From contig NZ_JADQDF010000001.1 of NCBI RefSeq assembly GCF_019263585.2, forward strand, positions 5,834,501 to 5,898,500: 64,000 nt of DNA. The letters run 5' to 3'. Source of the DNA: Pseudonocardia oceani. GTDB taxonomy: Bacteria; Actinomycetota; Actinomycetes; Mycobacteriales; Pseudonocardiaceae. The notes beneath the pieces are model-generated. The model was not told the origin of the DNA and made no database searches. It saw nothing but the letters and a program-made list of their open reading frames with translations. Made by a program: the position numbers and the translations under genes. Of the stretch, positions 35,541-43,661 are shown one piece after another. Every line of letters starts with the position of its first letter. The stretch's first letter is position 1.

Positions 35541-36412
35541 CCGACGAGCTCCACCACGTCGACTTCGGCGGCGCCGCGGAGCTCGGCACCCTCGTCCTCG
35601 TGCACGGTCTGGGCGGCTCGCACCTCAACTGGGACCTCCTGGCGCCCGCCCTCGTCGGGCACGCCCGCGTGCTGGCCGTCGACCTGCCGGGATTCGGGCT
35701 GAGCGCCCCGTCGCGACGCCCCGCCACGCTCCGGCGCAACGTCGAGGCGCTCACCCGGTTCGTCCGGCGGGTGGCGGACCCGCCCGTGGTGCTCGTCGGC
35801 AACTCGATGGGCGGGCTGGTCTCCGCGCTCGTCACCGCCCGGTCACCGGAGCTCGTCCGGGCACTGGTACTCGTCGCCCCGGCGCTGCCCGCACCCGCCC
35901 GGGTACTGGGCTCGCCGCGGGCGGGCGCCGTGCTGGCGCTGCACGCACTGCCCGGCGTCGGGGAACGGCTGCGCCGCCGGCGTCGCGAGCGGATCGGGGC
36001 GGCGGCCACCCTGCGGGAGACGCTGGTGCTCGGCGGTGTGGACCCGGATCGGCTTCCCGCGGACCTCGTCGAGCGTGCGGTCGGGCTGGTCGCGCGCCAG
36101 TCCGACGTGGCCGGGATGGACCGGGCGTTCCTGTCCGCCTCGCGGTCGCTGGCATGGGCGCTGGTGCACGCACGCCCCTACCGCGCTGCGCTGGCCGCGG
36201 TCCGGGTGCCGGTGCTGCTCGTGCACGGCGACCGCGACCGGCTCGTCCCCGTCGAGGCGTCCCGCGACCTCGCCCGCCGCCACCCGCGGTGGCGCTACGT
36301 CGAGCTGGCCGGCGCGGGCCACCTGCCCCAGCTCTCGGTCCCCGACGAGCTGGCCGGGCACCTGCTCACGTGGCTGGCCGCGCTGCCGCCGGCATCGTGC
36401 AGCCGCATGTGA
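35537..36412 (+). CDS. alpha/beta-hydrolase
   Basis: A 291-residue hydrolase with oxyanion motif VLVHGLGGSHLNW, nucleophile elbow VGNSMGGL (Ser about 92), acid in LVHGDRDRLVP and His in GAGHLPQLS. Likely an esterase or lipase of the cytoplasm; substrate unknown. ATG overlaps the preceding stop (ATGA), so it is coupled with the acyltransferase. Confidence 0.87.
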   Translation: MTDELHHVDFGGAAELGTLVLVHGLGGSHLNWDLLAPALVGHARVLAVDLPGFGLSAPSRRPATLRRNVEALTRFVRRVADPPVVLVGNSMGGLVSALVTARSPELVRALVLVAPALPAPARVLGSPRAGAVLALHALPGVGERLRRRRRERIGAAATLRETLVLGGVDPDRLPADLVERAVGLVARQSDVAGMDRAFLSASRSLAWALVHARPYRAALAAVRVPVLLVHGDRDRLVPVEASRDLARRHPRWRYVELAGAGHLPQLSVPDELAGHLLTWLAALPPASCSRM

Positions 36413-36439
36413 GGCGCGGCCGCCCCTCTCGACCCCGAC

Positions 36440-37057
36440 TCAGCCACCGGAGGGGCGGCGCGCGTCCCACACCGCACCGAGCACGAGGCCCACCGCGGCC
36501 CCGACGGCGATCCCGGGAGCGATGCCCGGTCCCCCGGCGAGGAGGATGCCCAGCGACACCCCGAGGCCCGCCCCCAGCGCGACGCCCACGCCCGTCCCGG
36601 GCGGGCGGACACCCGTCCGGGGTGTGCGGGGCGGGTGCGCGGCGATCCGGCGCTGCTTGCGCTGCCTGCCTTGCAGGAACCCGAGACCGACGGCCAGCAC
36701 GACGTTCACCGACCAGTAGGGCCACGCCAGGGCCGGGATCAAGCCGACAACCCAGATCAGGGCCAGGGCCAGCGCCACGTCCACCCGTCGGCGTGCGAGG
36801 AGCATCACGGCGAGCGCCGCCTGGAACGCGATGACCGCCACGACGACGGCCGGGGCCACGTCCACGAGCCGCTCGAGCACCCATCGGTAGGGCGGCAGCC
36901 AGGCCTCGTCGCGACACCACTGCAGGAACGGGCGCGCCTGCGGGAGCGTTCCCACCGCATTGCCGACGGCAGCCGCGGCGAAGCCCGCGCCGACGAGCAC
37001 GACCGCGAGCCGGTCACCCGTTCCCGACGGGCGCCGACCGGCCGGACCGACACTCAT
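36440..37057 (-). CDS. membrane protein with C-terminal glycine-zipper helix
   Basis: A 205-residue protein. Segments at about 16-38, 72-92, 98-117 and 120-130 are hydrophobic, then a basic linker (GRQRKQRRIAAHPPRTPRTG) and a Gly/Ala-rich C-terminal helix (GVGVALGAGLGVSLGILLAG) follow. I do not recognise the family. ATG at 37057 follows GAGGAG. It diverges from the frameshifted USP; box 37208-37221 lies between, nearer the USP. Confidence 0.6.
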   Translation of the reverse strand: MSVGPAGRRPSGTGDRLAVVLVGAGFAAAAVGNAVGTLPQARPFLQWCRDEAWLPPYRWVLERLVDVAPAVVVAVIAFQAALAVMLLARRRVDVALALALIWVVGLIPALAWPYWSVNVVLAVGLGFLQGRQRKQRRIAAHPPRTPRTGVRPPGTGVGVALGAGLGVSLGILLAGGPGIAPGIAVGAAVGLVLGAVWDARRPSGG

Positions 37058-37207
37058 CCCGTTCTCCTCGCTGTCACTCGGCACGGTCAAGGGGCCAGGC
37101 CGACGCGCACGGCGCAGGCGGTCCACGTGCTCCCGTCCGCGGCGCCGGCCGTGGTGAGCAGCACGGTGCCGGGAACGAGCGTGGTCGGTGGCGTAGGCCG
37201 CGGGGGA

Positions 37208-37221
37208 GGGCCGTCGGTCCC
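37208..37221. promoter_or_regulatory. DosR-like box upstream of the frameshifted USP
   Basis: GGGCCGTCGGTCCC matches the consensus, 76 bp before the USP ATG. Confidence 0.6.
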
Positions 37222-37296
37222 GTCCGCGGCACCGTCCGGCCCGTCTGCGAGGGGCCTCCCGGCCGCCTGCCGGGACGCAGCAGCGACGGTGGAGAC

Positions 37297-38174
37297 ATGG
37301 AGAACGAGCACCACGACCGGCCGGTGGTGGTCGGGGTAGACGGGTCGGCTCATGCGCTGCGCGCCGTGCGGTGGGCCGGGGCCGAGGCCGCGCGCGCCGG
37401 CGGACGGGACTGAGGCTGGCCGCCGCGAGCGGTCTGGTGGGTGACCACCTTCCCGGGCGGGCCGGCCGCCGACACGCCGTGGAGGAGGTGCTGCACGAGG
37501 CACGGGCCGCTCTGCAGGCGGGTGTGGTCGCCGTGGAGGTGGTCGTTCCGGGGGAGCCCGGGCCGGCGCTCGTCGCGCAGTCGCACGATGCCGCGGTGGT
37601 CGTGATCGGCGACCGAGCAGCGGGGCGTCTGGAGGCCGCGCTGGCCGGCTCGGTCGCCGCGCCGCTGGTCCGCGCGGCGACGTGCCCGGTGGTGATCGTA
37701 CGGGGATCGGTGACGGACGGGCTGCCGGTCGTCGTCGGGGTCGACGCCACGCCTGCCTCCGGCGTGGCCGCGGCGTTCGCGTTGCGGGCCGCGGCCGCTC
37801 GCGGGGTCCCGCTCGTCGCCGTGCACGCCGAGGCCGAGGGTGCGCCCGTCGGGGCGCGGTTGCAGGTCCTGGGCCGCAGCCACCCGCAGGTGCCCGTGCG
37901 GGTCGTCGTCACCGCGGATGACCCCGGTGAGCGCCTGCTGGCCGAGTCCCACTGGGCCCAGCTCGTCGTCGTGGGGTCGCGGGGGTTCGGTGAACTCGGT
38001 GGGCTCGTCCACGGCTCGGTGAGCGCGGTGCTCGTGCACGGCGCGGCCTGCCCCGTCGCGGTCGTCGGACCGGGCGTGACGTCCGGTGGGTGGAGCGACG
38101 TCGCGGTCGCCGGGGACCGCACCCGAGCACCGGTCACTCCCGGATCGCGGGCGGACGGCACATCGCCCGTGTGA
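37297..38174 (+). pseudogene. frameshifted tandem-domain universal stress protein
   Basis: The ATG at 37297 opens MENEHHDRPVVVGVDGSAHA and runs to a stop at about 37411 within EAARAGGRD. The rest of a two-domain USP continues in the -1 frame from about 37400: GLRLAAASGLVGDHLPGRAG, then GDRAAGRLEAALAGSVAAPL, GVDATPASGV and VVGSRGFGELGGLVHGSVS to 38174. One missing base near 37395-37410 explains it. The paralogue at 23684 reads through the same place. Either a true frameshift or a sequencing error. Confidence 0.8.
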
Positions 38175-38218
38175 GCGGCGGGCTGCGCCGCGGCGGGGGC
38201 GCCGCTCGCGCGCCCGGT

Positions 38219-38644
38219 TCACCTCGGCGGGCCGTCGACCACCCGCCGGTGCACCTCGACGGTGAGGCGATGGACCTCGCGGGTCAGCTCGGTGTTGCGG
38301 CGCAGCTCGAGGGTCTCCGCCTCGAAGTCGTGGTCGGCCTTGGCCTTGGCGAACGCGGCCTGCCGGTTCTGGCCGATCATGACGAACGTCGACAGGAAGA
38401 TGGCCTCCAGCGAGACGACGAGCGTCAGCGTCGGCCACGGGTTGGATTCGGCCACCAGCATCCACACCGCGAACGCGGCGGCGTGCAGCCAGACGAAGCG
38501 CATCGATCCGGCGAAGCGGGTGATGGCGTCGGCCATGCGCAGCTGCAGGTCAGCGGTGCGGTGCTCGCGCATCCGCGTGACGACGGGGTGCTCCGGTGGC
38601 GCGCCGCCGTGCTTCCGCGGCGCGCTCAGACGCGGGTGGCTCAT
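38219..38644 (-). CDS. DUF1003 membrane protein
   Basis: A 141-residue protein with two helices (MRFVWLHAAAFAVWMLV and LVVSLEAIFLSTFVMIGQNR) and the DUF1003 hallmark FLSTFVMIGQNRQ followed by KADHDFEAETLELRRNTELT. A cytoplasmic C-terminal coiled helix is likely. Function unknown. Its ATG overlaps the stop of the upstream gene at 38641, so the pair is co-translated. Confidence 0.88.
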   Translation of the reverse strand: MSHPRLSAPRKHGGAPPEHPVVTRMREHRTADLQLRMADAITRFAGSMRFVWLHAAAFAVWMLVAESNPWPTLTLVVSLEAIFLSTFVMIGQNRQAAFAKAKADHDFEAETLELRRNTELTREVHRLTVEVHRRVVDGPPR

Positions 38645-39399
38645 GCCGGTGTCCCGGCCGTGCGGGCGGCGCCGGCCCAGGCGATCGCCGCGGCCTCGTC
38701 GTCGAAGCGGAAGTGCCGCACCCGGGGGTGCAGCAGGGTGCCGGCGAGGGGTGGCGCGAGGGCGGGGAGCGGACCGTCGGCGACGACGGCGACGCGCTCG
38801 ATGCGGCGGTGGTGGCGCAGGACGAACCCGGCGTGCCGGCGCAGCGCCTGCAGGCTGTCCCACCCGGGGAAGACCGGCGCGACGATCACCAGGCCCGTGA
38901 GGTCGGCGTGCGTGCTGAGCCAGCGGTCGATCTCGCGGCTGAGCTCCTCCACGTCCTGTGCGCGCAGCGGCCGGTCGAGGTGCACGACGGCGACCCCGTC
39001 CGCGGATCGCACGTCGACCGCGAACCCGCTGACCGGTAGCCCACCCAACCAGGCCACCGCCTCGTCGCGCTCGCTGGCGCGGTAGGCGCGCAGGGGGTAG
39101 GGCAGCAGAGCGCCGGCGATGTGGCAGGCCGTCCGGAGGCGCTCGTCCTCGGTGACGACGGCGCAACCGGCCATCAGCCGGACCGCCCGCAGGCCGAGGC
39201 GCACGTCCTCGCCGATGGCGTCCGGCGCGACCCCGGCGAACCCCTCGTCGAGGACGCACAGCACGCGCAGTCGGCCCCGCGAACCCGCTGTGCCGTCGAC
39301 GAGCGGGGCGACGACGGTCTCGTAGTCCTCCCGCGAGACCGTCCCGGTGGCACGCAGCCCGACGATCCCGGCGGGCAGGTCCGGCACGTCCTCGATCAT
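38641..39399 (-). CDS. duplicated SpoIIAA-like (STAS/SEC14) protein
   Basis: A 252-residue protein made of two SpoIIAA-like modules (about 1-125 and 130-245). Both carry the pattern of a short sheet, an H-bonded Asp/Glu loop (VLCVLDEGFAGV; VIVAPVFPGWDS) and a late Val-rich strand (AVVTEDERLRTA; VAVVADGPLPAL). Such proteins are thought to bind lipids or partners; no catalytic motif is visible. ATG at 39399 has AGGAGG upstream, with a box at 39482-39495. It is followed by DUF1003. Confidence 0.7.
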   Translation of the reverse strand: MIEDVPDLPAGIVGLRATGTVSREDYETVVAPLVDGTAGSRGRLRVLCVLDEGFAGVAPDAIGEDVRLGLRAVRLMAGCAVVTEDERLRTACHIAGALLPYPLRAYRASERDEAVAWLGGLPVSGFAVDVRSADGVAVVHLDRPLRAQDVEELSREIDRWLSTHADLTGLVIVAPVFPGWDSLQALRRHAGFVLRHHRRIERVAVVADGPLPALAPPLAGTLLHPRVRHFRFDDEAAAIAWAGAARTAGTPA

Positions 39400-39481
39400 G
39401 TGGTCCTCCTGTCGGGGCGATCGGGCTCGAGAGTGCGCGCCGGCAGGGCGAGCCGGCCAGGTCCCAACGGCACGTCGGATC

Positions 39482-39495
39482 AGGACGGAGGGCCC
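39482..39495. promoter_or_regulatory. DosR-like box
   Basis: AGGACGGAGGGCCC, one mismatch, 83 bp before the SpoIIAA-like gene. Confidence 0.4.
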
Positions 39496-39537
39496 TGCGC
39501 GCGTGGGGTCCGCCCGGCCCGCGCCCGCGAACGGGCG

Positions 39538-40116
39538 TCAGCGGCCCGGCCGGCTCCGCGGGGAGCCGCGCCGGGTCCTGCGGGCCAGCTCGTCGACGGT
39601 CGAGCCGAGGGCCGTGGACAGGCTCGTCGCGGCGCGCCGGGCGTCCGCCTGGACCTGCGGATCACGCAGGCGGTCTCCCAGCGCTGTCGCGGCTGCGTCC
39701 GCGCGGTCGAGGGGCGAGCCCGATCCGACCTTCCGCACGTCGGGCGGGGGCGGACGCAGCCCGCCGACGAGCGTCCGCAGCTCGACGCCGGCGGTGCGCC
39801 AGTCGGCCCCGACCTGGCGATCCGGCGACTCGATGTCGAGGTCCGCCGCCGTGAGCCGGGGCGGAACGACGGGGCCCGCCTCCCCCGAACCAGGGCCGCC
39901 GCCGGGCAGCAGCACCCACGCGGCGAGGTAGGCGAGCAAGGCCGTGCCGCCGCTGACCACGAGGAGCAGCAGCGCGACGAGCCGCACCACCGTGGGGTCG
40001 ACGCCGAGGTGCTGGGCGATGCCCGCGCACACCCCGCCCACGATCCGGTCGTGGCGGCTGCGTCGCACCCGCCCGTCGTTCGTCCCGGCCACCGGGCGGT
40101 CGTCCCCGTTCGTCAT
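39538..40116 (-). CDS. PspC-domain membrane protein
   Basis: A 192-residue protein beginning with a PspC domain: RHDRIVGGVCAGIAQHLGVD then the helix VVRLVALLLLVVSGGTALLAYLAAWVLLP. The C-terminal half is soluble with two amphipathic stretches (RADAAATALGDRLRD and RRAATSLSTALGSTVDELAR). PspC proteins sense membrane stress. A second PspC gene is at 52420. A poor box-like sequence (GAGCCGAAGGTCAC) lies 37 bp upstream. Confidence 0.85.
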   Translation of the reverse strand: MTNGDDRPVAGTNDGRVRRSRHDRIVGGVCAGIAQHLGVDPTVVRLVALLLLVVSGGTALLAYLAAWVLLPGGGPGSGEAGPVVPPRLTAADLDIESPDRQVGADWRTAGVELRTLVGGLRPPPPDVRKVGSGSPLDRADAAATALGDRLRDPQVQADARRAATSLSTALGSTVDELARRTRRGSPRSRPGR

Positions 40117-40257
40117 GGAACCAGCGTGCGCGCTGCCCCATGGAAGCATCGAGAGCCGAAGGTCACGGGAGCCGGGGACGATCGGTCCGGGCTCCCGCTG
40201 GCACGCTCCCGACGTCGTCCCGCCGCCGGACGGGACGTCGGCAGGGCAGCGGTGACG

Positions 40258-40710
40258 TCAGCGGGCCGGCGGAGCGACACCGGTGCGGGCGTCGCCCGCC
40301 CTGCCGGTCGCCCACGGCTCCTCGACGCGGCCGTCCGGGCCGGGCCGGACGCCGTCCGGCCCGGCGATGACGTAGACGATCATGGCGAGGAGGCCGAAGC
40401 TGAGCAGGCCGGTCACCAGGAGGATGACGAACCAGGTCTTGTCCTCGAGCCGCGAGGTGTTGAGCACCGCGCCCAGCCAGGCGACGAACTGGGCGATGGC
40501 GGCGCCGGTCAGCACCAGGACGGCGATCACGGCCAGGGCGACCAGCACCCAGCCGAAGGTCCCGGGACGGACGCCGACCACGTCGGGCCCCCTCATGACG
40601 AACACGTCGTTCGCGACGGCGAGACCGCCCGCGACGAGGAGGAGCACCGTCGCGGCGACGGCCGCGACGACGCTGGCGAGGAACAACCGGACGATCGTGT
40701 GCTTGGGCAC
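40258..40710 (-). CDS. small three- or four-helix membrane protein
   Basis: A 150-residue protein with helices at about 7-30 (LFLASVVAAVAATVLLLVAG), 52-88 and 95-115 (WFVILLVTGLLSFGLLAMIVYVI), then a polar tail. The middle part resembles actinobacterial phospholipase D N-terminal-like or PLDc_N helices (DKTWFVILLVTG), without an enzymatic domain. GTG at 40710 follows GGAGGTG. Box 40767-40780 lies 57 bp upstream and is shared with the divergent nitroreductase. Confidence 0.65.
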   Translation of the reverse strand: MPKHTIVRLFLASVVAAVAATVLLLVAGGLAVANDVFVMRGPDVVGVRPGTFGWVLVALAVIAVLVLTGAAIAQFVAWLGAVLNTSRLEDKTWFVILLVTGLLSFGLLAMIVYVIAGPDGVRPGPDGRVEEPWATGRAGDARTGVAPPAR

Positions 40711-40766
40711 TGCCCACCTCCGTGGTCGGGTACCTGCACCCTCCGCCCGTCGGCGACGTCGCGTCA

Positions 40767-40780
40767 GGGCCGGAGGTCCC
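40767..40780. promoter_or_regulatory. DosR-like box in a divergent promoter
   Basis: GGGCCGGAGGTCCC matches the consensus; 57 bp from the leftward membrane gene and 110 bp from the rightward nitroreductase. Confidence 0.65.
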
Positions 40781-40889
40781 CCCGTCGGCCCTGATGCCGG
40801 CACGCGGATCCCGTGCGCGGGACCTGTGGCCCCCCGGCCGGGGTCCTCGGCCTCCGGTCGCGCGGCGGACGCAGCAGCACGATCGACGG

Positions 40890-41927
40890 ATGATCGTGAT
40901 GCCTGCGGGGCGGGACCCCGTGACCGGCCCCGACGGCGACCCCGTGGTGGTCGCGGCGCTGCAGCTCGCCTGCCGTGCGCCGTCGGTGCACAACAGCCAG
41001 CCCTGGAGGTGGCGGGTCGGGCAGCGCACCCTCGAACTGCACGCCGACCCGTCGCGCCGGTTGCCGGCGACGGACCCCGACGGTCGGGACCTGGTGATCA
41101 GCTGCGGTGCGGCGCTGCACCACCTGACCGTGGCACTGGCCGGGCTCGGCGAGGTGGCGCGCGTGCACAGGCTGCCCGATCCCTCGCGAGCGGGCCACCT
41201 GGCCACCGTCGAGCGGATGTCGCAGCAGCCGCCGCCGGCGGACGCCGCGCTCGTCGAGGCGATCGGCCTGCGGCGGACGGACCGCCGACGCTTCCGGCCC
41301 TGGCCGGTGCCCGCGCAGCTCCTCGGCGAGCTGGCCGGGACCGCCGCGCTCGCCGGGGTCCGGATGGACGTCGTGACCGATCCCGCGGTGCGGTGGGCGC
41401 TCGTGCGGGCCATCCGGACGGCGGCGGAGGTGCAGTCGTCCGATCCGGCCTACGGCGCCGAGCTGGCCGCGTGGAGCGGCCGTCCGGACGGGGCGGCCGA
41501 CGGCGTTCCGGCCGCATCCGTCCCGGCACCGGGGCGCGTCCCGGGTCAGCCGCCACTGCGGGCCTTCGCCGCCGACGGCCTCGACCAGCCGGCGGGCGAC
41601 GAGCCGGAGGAGTCTGCGCTGCTGCTGCTGTCCACGCCGACCGACACGCCGCTGCAGTGGCTCCGCGTCGGAGAGGTGACCAGCGCGCTGCTCCTCACCG
41701 CGGCTCGCGAGGGGCTCGGCAGCAGCCCGTTGACCCAGCCCCTCGAGGTGGCGGACACCCGTGAGCTCCTGCGCTCGCGGATCGTCCCCGCGGGGCACCC
41801 GCAGGTCCTGCTCCGCATCGGTTGGCCCTCGCCGGGCGAGGTCCCCCCGACTCCTCGTCGCGACCTCGCCGACGTGGTGGACCCGCTCGGTCCGCAGCGG
41901 GGACGGGACGACCAGCAGGAACGGTGA
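40890..41927 (+). CDS. Acg-type nitroreductase-fold flavoprotein
   Basis: A 345-residue Acg-family protein: RAPSVHNSQPWRWRV, LVISCGAALHHLTVALAGLG, LRRTDRRRFRPW and LTQPLEVADTRELL. It is most like the copy at 5670 (both have HNSQPW and SPL-QPLEV). The ATG at 40890 is used; an in-frame ATG at 40899 is possible. Confidence 0.87.
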   Translation: MIVMPAGRDPVTGPDGDPVVVAALQLACRAPSVHNSQPWRWRVGQRTLELHADPSRRLPATDPDGRDLVISCGAALHHLTVALAGLGEVARVHRLPDPSRAGHLATVERMSQQPPPADAALVEAIGLRRTDRRRFRPWPVPAQLLGELAGTAALAGVRMDVVTDPAVRWALVRAIRTAAEVQSSDPAYGAELAAWSGRPDGAADGVPAASVPAPGRVPGQPPLRAFAADGLDQPAGDEPEESALLLLSTPTDTPLQWLRVGEVTSALLLTAAREGLGSSPLTQPLEVADTRELLRSRIVPAGHPQVLLRIGWPSPGEVPPTPRRDLADVVDPLGPQRGRDDQQER

Positions 41928-42331
41928 GGGCCGCTGCGGTCTGTAGTGCGGGGTCGGCCCGGCCGGTCCGTGCCGGAGTGCGGGGGGTCGGCGAGGCCGG
42001 CGGTGGCGATCGTGCGAGCCACCCGGTGGATGCGGCGGGTCCGGGCCGGCTCCGTCCCGAGCCCGGCCCGGGTGCCGAATGACGCGCGCGTTCCGTCCTT
42101 CATCCTCCATCCCCGGGACGGTCGCGCCGAGCGGGTGGCCCGGGTGGAGGAGGAGGTCCCGACGTGCGAGCCGATCGGCCCGGCACGGCGGTCGTCGGCC
42201 ACGACCGGTTCGGAGGCAGGCGGGGTAGGAGGTCCCGTGGAACGGAGAATTGTGACCCTGGTGGCGGGGGCGACGGACGCGCACGCTCGAGGCGAGTCGT
42301 CGATGCCGCGCACTCGTCGGAGGAGGACACC
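41928..42331. other. intergenic stretch without a recognised gene
   Basis: About 400 bp with no convincing frame, box or hairpin. GGAGGAGGAGG runs near 42150 and GGAGGTCCC near 42230 are unattached to a good frame. Confidence 0.4.
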
Positions 42332-42433
42332 ATGACCGCATCCACCCCGGATCGGAGGCGGGAGGCCGGGCCCGGCCACCGTCGTGGAGGCAGGGGCGCC
42401 GCTCCCCGCGTGCACGAGGGGCGGTGGGCGTGA
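42332..42433 (+). CDS. 33-residue basic ORF coupled to the SHOCT gene
   Basis: MTASTPDRRREAGPGHRRGG continues as an Arg/Gly-rich peptide to a stop that overlaps the SHOCT gene. The GGAGGAGG ribosome site upstream is one of the best in the area. It could be a leader for the SHOCT gene; no similarity known. Confidence 0.35.
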   Translation: MTASTPDRRREAGPGHRRGGRGAAPRVHEGRWA

Positions 42434-42651
42434 TGATGGGCTGGATGGCCGGTGGGATGGTGTTCTGGTGGTTCGCGGCCGCGGCCGTCGTGGTGTTGCT
42501 GGTCGTGGGTGCGTCGGTCGCGGTCGCCGGTCGGAGGGACGACGAGGTCGGGTCGGCGCACGACGTGCTCGCCGAGCGGTTCGCGCGGGGGGAGATCGAC
42601 GAGGAGGAGTACCGGCGCCGCACCGCCGTGCTGCGCGACGACCCGGAATGA
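42424..42651 (+). CDS. SHOCT-domain small membrane protein
   Basis: A 75-residue protein: one N-terminal helix (MVFWWFAAAAVVVLLVVGAS) and a C-terminal SHOCT module (VLAERFARGEIDEEEYRRRT). SHOCT modules are short oligomerisation tails. Starts at GTG 42424 or the ATGs at 42433/42436. A CBS gene follows 12 bp later. Confidence 0.8.
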   Translation: MGVMMGWMAGGMVFWWFAAAAVVVLLVVGASVAVAGRRDDEVGSAHDVLAERFARGEIDEEEYRRRTAVLRDDPE

Positions 42652-42663
42652 CGCGAGCGAACC

Positions 42664-43041
42664 GTGCGAGCGCGTGACGTCATGACGGCGCCGGTGCTGT
42701 CGGCGCGGGCCCACTGGCCCGTCGCCCGTGCGGCGGCACTGATGCTGCGGAGCGGCTTCACCGCGCTGCCGGTCGTGGACGAGCAGGATCGTCTCCTCGG
42801 TCTCGTGACGGAGGGGGACGTGCTGGCCGACCGCCTCCTCACCGGCGGTCGGATGCGGCACTCCGTGTCCGAGGTCATGACCGTCGACGTGCTGACGGCA
42901 CCTCCGCAGCTCGACCTCGCGGCGCTCACACGCAGGCTCGTCGCCGGTGGTCGCCGTGTCGTCCCGGTCGTGGAGCACGGTCGTCTCGTGGGCATCGTGA
43001 CCCGTCACGACCTGCTGGGAACCGCGCCGGACGGCTCCTGA
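42664..43041 (+). CDS. CBS-pair protein (Hrp1-like)
   Basis: A 125-residue protein consisting of two CBS motifs only (DVMTAPVLSARAHWPVARAA...LGLVTEGDVLAD and EVMTVDVLTAPPQLDL...LVGIVTRHDLLG). The DosR-controlled Rv2626c (Hrp1) has this architecture. It probably binds adenine nucleotides. Very similar to the copy at 54292-54723 (both start MRARDVM and share VVEHGRLVG-VTR-DLL). GTG start. Confidence 0.88.
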   Translation: MRARDVMTAPVLSARAHWPVARAAALMLRSGFTALPVVDEQDRLLGLVTEGDVLADRLLTGGRMRHSVSEVMTVDVLTAPPQLDLAALTRRLVAGGRRVVPVVEHGRLVGIVTRHDLLGTAPDGS

Positions 43042-43046
43042 CGAAT

Positions 43047-43373
43047 TCACACGACCGGGCGGACGGCGGGCTCCTGCCCGGCCACCTCGACCACCACCTC
43101 GGTCACGGCCCCGCCGTCCGGCCCTGGGTGAGCGACGTCGACGCGCGCTCCGGGAAGGGCCGGCACGACGCCGGCGAGCACGTCCTCGACGCACTCGGCT
43201 TCACCCTCCACGGCGACCACGAGCCCTCCCGGTGCGGTGTGCAGCGCGGCGGTGAGCCCGTTCGCCTCGGCGATCCCCGCCAGGGTGAGGGCGAGCGGTA
43301 GTGCCCGGTCCGGCTGACCGCAGTGCAGGACGACGGTGAACCGCCTGATCACCGCCTCTGGTGCGCCGCTCAT
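43047..43373 (-). CDS. small acylphosphatase-like protein, degenerate
   Basis: A 108-residue alpha/beta protein: RRFTVVLHCGQPDRALPLAL, GLTAALHTAPGGLVVAVEGE and VPALPGARVDVAHPG follow the layout of an acylphosphatase/ferredoxin-like fold (strand-helix-strand, EGE, PP-ARV). The catalytic GVFFR loop is absent, so enzymatic activity is doubtful. ATG overlaps the DUF1918 stop (ATGA). Confidence 0.5.
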   Translation of the reverse strand: MSGAPEAVIRRFTVVLHCGQPDRALPLALTLAGIAEANGLTAALHTAPGGLVVAVEGEAECVEDVLAGVVPALPGARVDVAHPGPDGGAVTEVVVEVAGQEPAVRPVV

Positions 43374-43582
43374 CCGGGCGCGCCCTCGGGGCGCGCGGCG
43401 TGCGGCTCGATGCGCGCGTCCGGGCCGGGGAGGACCAGCGACTCGTGGTCGTCCTCGACCCACCGGACGCGGAAGGGTGGGGTCCCGTCCTCGTGCTCCA
43501 CGGCCGTCACGATCCCCCGCCGCCGGTGGGCGCCCGGCGTCCTGTTCTCGATGACCGGCCGGTCCCCGACCTTCGCCAGCAC
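43370..43582 (-). CDS. DUF1918 protein
   Basis: A 70-residue protein with the DUF1918 pattern KVGDRPVIENRTPGAHRRRG, VTAVEHEDGTPPFRVRW and SLVLPGPDARI. This is a small SH3-like barrel of unknown role. A second member is at 58249. GTG with GAGGTG upstream; box 43627-43640 lies 45 bp upstream. Confidence 0.8.
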   Translation of the reverse strand: MLAKVGDRPVIENRTPGAHRRRGIVTAVEHEDGTPPFRVRWVEDDHESLVLPGPDARIEPHAARPEGAPG

Positions 43583-43626
43583 CGCTGCACCTCGTCCCGT
43601 CGTCGATCCTGCTCTCGGCACCGCCG

Positions 43627-43640
43627 GGGCCGGAGGCCCC
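43627..43640. promoter_or_regulatory. DosR-like box
   Basis: GGGCCGGAGGCCCC, one mismatch, between the phosphoketolase stop and DUF1918, 45 bp before the latter. Confidence 0.4.
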
Positions 43641-43661
43641 AGTCGGTGTTCGCCCGCCCGC

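Noticed and set aside
40153..40166. GAGCCGAAGGTCAC upstream of PspC
   Set aside because: Two mismatches, no distinguishing support; mentioned only in the PspC entry.
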